Assembly: GCA_032358255.1 (NCBI GenBank)
Contig: JAULBX010030596.1
Coordinates: 62,001-126,000 of the forward strand
Direction: 5' to 3'
DNA length: 64,000 nt
Source: Heterotrichella gracilis
Lineage: Eukaryota > Sar > Xanthophyceae > Tribonematales > Xanthonemataceae
A program made the translations under genes and the position numbers. The notes under the pieces are model-generated. The model was given only the letters and a program-made list of their open reading frames with translations. It was not told where the DNA came from and ran no database searches. This document shows, in pieces, positions 47,040 to 64,000 of this stretch. Position 1 is the stretch's first letter; each line of letters starts with the position of its first letter.

Positions 47040-50000
47040 ATGGCGAGCGCCATCACCAGGGCGTTCACCGAACGGGCCTTCAAGTTCGAGGACGACATCG
47101 TTGAGAAGGAGTGTGCCGTGCTTTCATCCACCTTCAGCCTCACACCAGCCAAGCTCAGCGAGCAATATGAACGCTTCCTCCTCAGCAGGTCAGATGGAAG
47201 ACATCAGACCGGGGCATGTACGATTAAAATGTTGTGGACGCTCTTTGAGTACCGCGCAACGGCGCCTGGGCTGTGTGTGCACCCACCCATGGGGTTATAT
47301 ACCCCATGCTTTGCCATGCTCACCTCCCCAAGTTTCACCTTGACAAACCCACCACACACTAACATCAACACAAACCCTACATCTGGTCCTATCAGTGTTG
47401 TTACGCCTGAACGGTCACCTGAATGGACAGCGAACCTCCACATCCACGATCAACCCTCTGCCATTCTCACCCCCTTCCCCTCGCCCTCACCTTTCCCTCC
47501 CCCCTTGTCCCCAGCAGCGGCGGCTCCTCCTCTCGCGTCACCGGCAAGCTGGTGGAGGGCTTCGGCACCTACCTGCGCCAGAACCAGGCAGCGCTGAAGA
47601 AGGAGGCAGCGGTGCCGCAGAGGAAGTGAGTGGGGTGGCAAGGGGGGGCCAAAGGGGGAGTTGGGCAGGAGGGCAAGGGGGGGAGGTGAAGGGGGCATGT
47701 AGCCGTGTGGAAACTGTGGAGTGTGCACAGACGGTTTTTGCTTGCCAAGGCCCATCACGTGCAGTGGGAGTGGGCGGTTGGTTTGGAAGAGACCCAACCC
47801 CCACTTCCACACATCGCCACACCCACGCTCATCTTTACATCCCCTCGCCCTCCGCTAACAACCCCCCCTTTCCGTCCCCACTCCCATCTCAGACCCCTTG
47901 TGGATGTACGCGGGGCCGCCTTCAACCGCCCATCCCCCACCGCCGCCGCCAAGCCCCCCCTCACCCCCGTCCCCACAGCCACACCCACAGCCGCAGCAGC
48001 AGCCGCAGCCCCCACCACCCACCTGACCAGCACTTTCAAGCAGCGCCAGAATGCGGGGGCACTGGTCACCGCACTCAACCCCCACCTGGAGCTGGACAAG
48101 GCGCGGCAGGTAAGGGTTTGTGGCTAGGGTTTTAGGCTAGGGTTGAAGTTTCAGGTTTTAGGCTAGGGTTTTGATGCAGCCCGGCGAGGGCACAGGTCGC
48201 AGGCCCTGACAAGGCGCGGCAGTAAGGGTCTTGCCTAGGGTGTTGCTCAGGGTTCTCCTGAGACTTTGTTGCAGCAACAAACCACGTGAGGAAACAAGTG
48301 CCACCGCCCTCCACTAACCACTAACCACCGCCGACACCCACACCCCGCACCCCCCCCCCCCAGGATTCCATGGATGTGGACCGTGACCAGCCCCCTCAGC
48401 TTGAGCTGCTGGGCCACCCACTGGCCTCAGACTGCAAGCTGGTGTCGGAGAAGCTGGAGCACAAGGTGGGGCAAACGGGGGGGCCAAAACCCTACTGTGT
48501 AGACGGTAAACCCTAGGGCTAGCATTTGGTACAAACCAGGATGGGACTGCTCCGTGCCAAAATTATCATGTACTAAAAAAAAGCATTATTGTTGTGCAAG
48601 GTCCTCTACCACTCCAGTTAAAAGTAACAGGATGCTTTGCCACACACGTGACTATACATCCCCCCCCCCCCCCCAACCACCCACCACCCACCACAGGTCG
48701 CCTACCTGGAGGCCCGCATCACCTCCGCTGAAGCCGCCTGCGAGGGCGCGGGGTTGGGCCCCTGCGCACCGGTGGGGGCAGCGGCACAGGAGCCGCAGCT
48801 GTTTGCTGGCAGGGTGGCGTGTGACAGCGAGGGGCATTTGAATGCACAGTCGGTGGTGCTTGAAGGGAGTGTGCGCACCAGCCAGGGGGGGAGGGTGCGG
48901 CTGGATGTGGGGAAGCTGGAGGGGTACCGGCTGTTCCCTGGGCAGGTGGGTGGCGGGAGGGGGGTGGTTGTGCCGGGTTGTGGCGGGCTAGTATGGTTGG
49001 TCAGTCATTCTGCAACGTTGATATGCAGGGTGCGTGATCAGTAGCACTGTCACATGTAGGGTGTATGGAGGTGTATGGAGGGTGTGTGATCAGGCATTCT
49101 GCAACACATGCCTGTATGCTCGTGCAGCACCCTTCCCCCCCAACCCCCCCCACATGCGCCACATGCACCACCACCTCTGCGCACATCTTTAGCATCCAAT
49201 ACATTGTAAACGCCCCCGCAACCCTACACCCTAGATCCTAAACAAACCCTGATCTTGCAGGTGATCGTCGCTGGCGGCTCCAATCCCAGCGGCCACTGCC
49301 TTGTCCCCCAGCAGGTCCTGGGATCCTTCCCAGCCCCCATGCTGGCCACGCAGCCCAGCGACTTGAAGCACTTTGCGCACGTGACAGGTGGGGCAGGGAA
49401 ACCCTTCCCAAATCCTTCATCTTTTGTACTGCGCACTGGGAGTAAACAGTGACATCCTCAGTTTGGGTTTGATAATGCCTTATTTTACTTCTATTCTGGA
49501 ATATGCAGGTAAACAGTGGCATCCATCAATTTGGGTATAACATTCCGGTGTTTTACTTGTATTTTGGAAATGCGCACAAATTGTGCAAATATAGAAGATC
49601 ATGACCTGCCGCAATCTGTACCTTAACACCCTCCCACCCACCCCAACCCCAACCCCGTACCACAGGCGAAGCAGGCCTCTCCATCGTGGTGGCAGCGGGT
49701 CCCCTCACAGTGTCCGCAGACCTTGACTACGCCCCCCTTGAGGCCCTGGTGGCGCACTGCGTTGCCACCCGCCCTGACATGCTGGTCATTATGGGCCCCT
49801 TTGTGGACTGTGACCACCCCTCGCTGGCCACCGGCTTGCTGGAGGTCACCTACCAGCAGCTGTTTGAACAGGTGACGAAGACCCTGGTGTAGGGTGTAGG
49901 GTGTAGGTTAGGGTTGTTTTGTGGTGAACCCTAAAATCCTATAACTGATTGAGGTCCAGAACCCCCGTCCAGACATGCTGGTGATCATCGGCCGCTTTGT

Positions 50001-51591
50001 GGCCTATGACCACCCCGCGCTTGCCACTGGGTTAGGGTTTAGGGCGTAGGGCTTGCCGTATAGGGTTTGGGGTTGTTAGGGTATACCATGTACACCAGGA
50101 TGCTTATGCTCATGTAGAGTTTGGAGAGCATTGTCTAGGGTTCAGAACTTTCCAGTGTAGTCCAACGTCCATGTTCATGAAGCAGCTTTCTTGCGTGTAA
50201 ACATCTCGCTCTCGCCACTGGGCTGCTAGGTTATTCCCCTCATTCCCCCTTATCTCCCCATTCAGGTGCTGTCCCGCCTGTCCCCCCTCCCCCCCTCCTG
50301 TCAGCTGCTGCTCATGCCCTCCTCAAGGGACATGCACCACGACCCAGTGTACCCACAGCCACCCATGGAGCTGGGCAGCAGGTGGGTGGGTGGTGACAGG
50401 TTGGGGGCGCATATGATCAGGGGCGCTGATTGATGAAAATGTCTAGTACTGATAGCCACTGTTGAGGAGAGACATCGCTATATTTAGCCATACCATAGAT
50501 ATCCCTGTATGTCCCCGCTGCATAGCTACCCACTCATTCCCTTCCCACGCACCCCCTTGCCCACGCAGTTCAGGCATATATATGCTATATTATTATAAGT
50601 AATTACACTGACGCACCCCCCTGTTCCTCCCCGCAGGCTGCCCCTGGACACCACCACCCCCCTGCCCAACCCCGCAACCCTTAGGGTAAACGAGGTGGTC
50701 ATCGGTGGCACCTCCACAGACTGCCTGAAGCACCTGGTAGGGGGGGAAGTCAGCGGGGGGGCGTGCAACGGGGAGGACAGGCTGGGTGCAATGGCAGGGC
50801 ATGTGATTGGGCAGGGAAGGTGAGAAGAGAAAGGGTATGCATGCAGTATATCAGCAGCAACAGCATGGGTGAAAGTAGAGGGATGAGTGAGGGAGGGGGA
50901 GGGTGCGCGTCGTATGCATCTCACTGATTGGCGTGTTGATGAATATTTGAAGGGTTACAAGGGGTGTTGGGTGGGGGGGTGGCATGGCTCGTTGTAGCTG
51001 TCATGTCATTCCCTCAAATAGTGCTGTTACGCAGGGCACCTGGGCAGCAATGTAGCAATCAATCAGGGGATTTTGGCTTGTGCTGACCTTGTTCCAGTGC
51101 TCATTGCAAGTGCCTGTGGCCCTTGTTTACTCTGCCTGATGCAACGATGCAAAACAACAGTGGCCAAAGCCATGCACCTTACCCCACCTCCTTCACCCCT
51201 CACCCCCTCCCCTTTGCCCCCCTCTTGCAGCTACTACCCCCTGTACCCCCCTGCACCGGGCACCCTCCTGGACACCTCCCTGGCACCCGCCCTGGCCATC
51301 CCCACCACCCCAGACATACTCCTCCTCCCCTCTGACCTGGCACCCTTCGCTAAGGTTGTGCCAGTGACAAACAGCCTCGCAAACGGTGGTGGTGGTGGAA
51401 CCCTCGGTAGGGTTGTGGCGGTCAACCCGGGCAGGCTGGCAAAGGGGACCTCGGGCGGCACATTTGCGCACATTTTTGTGGGGGTGCACCCCGAGGGGGC
51501 TGCGCTGGCGGCCGGTGGGGAAGCCTCCACCAACGGCGCCGTCCCAGCAAATGTGGCGGACCGCTGCCAGGTGCACATCACGCGCGTGTAG
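47040..51591 (+). CDS. POLA2: DNA polymerase alpha subunit B, 10 exons
   Basis: Exons: 47040-47188, 47515-47625, 47893-48109, 48364-48465, 48697-48945, 49261-49387, 49666-49871, 50266-50381, 50637-50819, 51231-51591; phases agree, 606 aa (human 598). It is the regulatory B subunit of the polymerase alpha-primase complex that starts every Okazaki fragment. The N-terminal helical part precedes an Ala/Pro/Thr-rich linker. The OB fold is in exons 5-6 (L-F-A-G-R-V, then Y-R-L-F-P-G-Q-V-I-V-A-G). The inactivated calcineurin-like domain follows with V-A-A-G-P-L-T, D-M-L-V-I-M-G-P-F-V-D, L-L-M-P-S-S-R-D and V-I-G-G-T-S-T-D. The family C terminus is Y-Y-P-L-Y-P-P then P-D-I-L-L-L-P-S-D-L. A donor-like GTAGGG after 50736 was rejected because read-through gives conserved text. 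Exon-edge copies occur in introns 3 and 7. Confidence 0.93.
48168..48236 (+). repeat. Copy of the 3' edge of POLA2 exon 3, in intron 3
   Basis: The exon end and donor (GACAAGGCGCGGCAGGTAAGGG at 48095-48115) recur as GACAAGGCGCGGCAGTAAGGG around 48209-48229, one base shorter. TTTTAGGCTAGGGTT words lie between. Confidence 0.85.
49436..49580 (+). repeat. Tandem duplication inside POLA2 intron 6
   Basis: The stretch GTAAACAGTG-x-CATCC...TTTGGGT...TTTTACTT-x-TATT-x-TGGAA occurs twice, at about 49441-49507 and 49509-49575 (67-68-bp unit). It is purely intronic. Confidence 0.85.
49965..50045 (+). repeat. Copy of part of POLA2 exon 7, in intron 7
   Basis: The text for P-D-M-L-V-I-x-G (real copy 49772-49800) and the D-H-P-x-L-A-T-G text recurs at 49970-50030 and then runs into GGGTTAGGGTTTAGGGC. 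Unlike other cases the copied part ends before the exon edge. Confidence 0.88.
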
Positions 51592-51973
51592 AGGGAAAGC
51601 CTACCAGGAGGATTCAGAACCCTGGCAATACGTTTTCAAACCCTAGCAGGAGGGTTTTGTAAACCTGGGTGGCATGGCGACAACCCCCCTCACCCCTGAT
51701 TTCCCTGGGAGGGACGATTTAGGGTCATTTTGGTTTCTGGGGCGCACAAGTATGAGGACCATGAACCTGTGTGGCAAGCATCATGCAAAGCTGCTGGTTA
51801 TATTTTAGCAAGTATTGTCGCCTATCTGCGGATATTACTGATTTATATCAGAAGGGCCATGGACCTGGGTGCGGATTGTCATTGTGGTGATGGATTTGTT
51901 GACCATTGATGGGGTGGTGAATCTACTCCACAATTTGTTTTTGCTGGTGGTTGAGACACAAGCACACTCAGTA

Positions 51974-52163
51974 CCTGACGGACGGTACATCTGCTGAGCA
52001 GCACTGCGAAATCCTTTCATAGAGTATTCAGGCACCTGGTCCAGCCTCAAATTCCACCCGATGATATTATCCAGTATCTGTAGTGTAAGACGATGAGCAA
52101 GGACCATGTCATTTTTTGTGATCCCTGGAATGTATAGCTTCAAAGTGTCGCGTACAGCATCCT
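51974..52163 (-). other. Possible orphan exon
   Basis: On the minus strand, a GAACAG acceptor precedes an open stretch of 63 codons (D-A-V-R-D-T-L-K-L-Y-I-P-G-I-T, N-I-I-G-W-N, M-Y-R-P-S) that ends at a GTACTG donor. The residue mix looks like a real protein, but I find no partner exons and do not recognise the family. Confidence 0.3.
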
Positions 52164-52219
52164 GTTCACAATGGAACACGCAAGTCAATTTAATTCAACT
52201 TCCAGTTTGAGAGGCATAT

Positions 52220-52280
52220 CCTGCGTTTCAAATAGAAAAAGAAACGAAGGATTTCCGAAATTACTCGTTTGAAACGCAGG
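52220..52280. repeat. Perfect 13-bp inverted repeat (hairpin)
   Basis: CCTGCGTTTCAAA at 52220-52232 faces TTTGAAACGCAGG at 52268-52280 with a 35-base loop. It lies in the shared 3' region of POLA2 and RPC2. Confidence 0.8.
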
Positions 52281-52904
52281 TTGCATGACAAAAACAACAT
52301 TAGGCAGCCAAATCCCTTTGCGGGCGAATCGGATCGGATAGCAGCCAAATTTCTATATATTCGTTCACACTCGAGCATTCTGACATTTGTCAGAGAACAG
52401 AGGGGGTGCCAGCTGGATGAAAAGTAAATAGAGCCGCATGCAAAGGCCCATGATACAATAACTGGACGCACCCTGCCCTCCCATCAATATTGCAAATGGC
52501 ACTCCTGCCTCACCATGCGCCATTGTCCAGACTACAGTACAGCAAACTAAATGGCAGCATGCACTGCTGGTTACGCCAAAGGGTAAAGCGCTCCGTACAA
52601 TAATAATCACACATGCATTGTAAAACCTCGATTGACAACGCTTGTCTGGTAGTACCCGGGTTGCTGCAGTGGTGTGGTTGCCTGTGTTGCTCAAAGGAAA
52701 ATAAATTTGAAAACATATAAGAGGAGGTATATACCTCTTCATGCCGCTCGCCTAAAAAGCAAATTCGCATACAATTACAAAGCGTGACTCCCTGCACTCC
52801 CCTTTCTCGCATTCCCTCCCCTCGCCCACCATACCCTGCCCCTGTTTGATGAGCGCTTGTCCCCTACCCCCCTCCAGCCCCCCCTCCGCTTCCCCCATCA
52901 CCCC

Positions 52905-53000
52905 CTCCCCAGCTTCAGCCTTGACACTCTGTTCACTGCCTCTAGCTCCTGAAACAGGCCCGTTTGTGGCCAACATATTCGGCCTGGAGCACCCCCTGGT
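52905..53000 (-). repeat. Decayed copy of the RPC2 terminal exon in its 3' flank
   Basis: TGTTCACTGCCTCTAGCTCC followed by TGAAACAG resembles the last-exon text TGTTCATTGCCTGCAGCTCC followed by TGGAACAG at 53146-53173, about 220 bp away. It lies beyond the stop codon, as in the NERD1-like gene. Confidence 0.75.
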
Positions 53001-53112
53001 GCGCAAATGCTGCAGCCGCTTTGTATCCACCAATTGGTGCGCCCGCGTGTAGCATGCGGCCATAGATGCTGGCGACTCCCCATTCCCTCCCCTCCCACTT
53101 CCTTTCCCCTCC

Positions 53113-63701
<10,589 letters not shown>

Positions 63702-64000
63702 TGGGGAGTGCTAGCGCAGGGGTGGCATGGGGGTGGTGGCGGTGGGTGGGTGGGTGCCAGGGCTGGGCACCCGCATGGTGACAAGCTGTGGTGTGTACAC
63801 CAACCGTTCAATGCAGGTATCGCAGTATGGTGCCCGGACCGTGTTGTACACACACTGAAGCGCATGCACGCTTTAAGCAAACTTTACAAGGCCAACGGAA
63901 ATTAAAGGCCTTTTTTCTTAAAAAAGCCGACTATGAGAATACAAAAGGTTTTTTTCTGGCCAACCTGCAGGATTCCTCTCTCCTGGTTGGCCCCCTGGAT
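63702..64000. other. RPC2 upstream flank
   Basis: About 300 bp of presumed RPC2 promoter with a GGTGGGTGGGTGGGT tract near 63742-63757. Nothing else is recognised before the window ends. Confidence 0.5.

Larger units (their letters stand above)
51592..53112. other. Convergent region between POLA2 and RPC2
   Basis: TGTAA at about 51656 is a candidate POLA2 poly(A) signal, and minus-strand TGTAA at about 52773 one for RPC2. The region holds a possible orphan minus-strand exon (51974-52163), a 13-bp-stem hairpin (52220-52280) and a decayed copy of the RPC2 last exon (52905-52960). Confidence 0.5.

Noticed and set aside
50737-50740. Donor GTAGGG ending POLA2 exon 9 at 50736
   Set aside because: Read-through to 50819 gives the conserved segment with D-R-L-G-A-M-A-G-H, and the next exon joins in phase only from there.

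Overview
This window is nuclear DNA of a green alga. The genes are packed with short GT-AG introns, and the encoded proteins are of plant/algal type: a major light-harvesting chlorophyll a/b protein, a NERD1-type FG-GAP protein and an At2g30600-type FAMeT/BACK/discoidin protein. Several genes have TGTAA shortly after the stop, which is the usual chlorophyte poly(A) signal. Plant-type telomere words (TTTAGGG / CCCTAAA) are scattered through introns. A chlorophycean, probably chlamydomonadalean, alga is my best inference; no species is claimed.

Layout. 161-321 (-): first exon of an acyl-CoA oxidase running off the left edge. 1019-7834 (+): NERD1-like membrane protein, 13 exons, with a hAT-type MITE in intron 7. 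8927-11240 (+): RPA2, 9 exons. 12333-15976 (+): FAMeT/BACK/discoidin protein without recognisable BTB cores. 17732-20228 (-): LHCII protein, 7 exons. 21550-31760 (-): complete DNA polymerase delta catalytic subunit, 21 exons, 1100 aa. 33236-35128 (+): PDZ-like protein, 5' end not resolved. 36170-41619 (+): tentative helical-repeat gene ending in a MYND zinc finger. 42882-43756 (-): RPB10/RPABC5, 3 exons. 44151-44252 (+): U6 snRNA with TATA box and T-run terminator. 45552-46482 (-): putative plastid-targeted protein of unknown family. 47040-51591 (+): DNA polymerase alpha B subunit, 10 exons. 53113-63701 (-): RNA polymerase III second-largest subunit, 20 exons, 1172 aa.

Functional themes. Three genes act at the replication fork (RPA2, POLD1, POLA2). 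Two encode Pol III subunits (RPB10, shared by Pol I/II/III, and RPC2), and a Pol III transcript (U6) lies between them. E2F-like sites occur upstream of RPA2 and POLD1.

The most unusual feature is structural. In most of the large genes the exon edges (a few tens of bases of coding sequence plus the splice site) are repeated one to about six times, tandemly and in decayed form, inside the neighbouring intron or just past the terminal exon. The copies are often separated by TTTAGGG-like words. I list the clearest cases individually.
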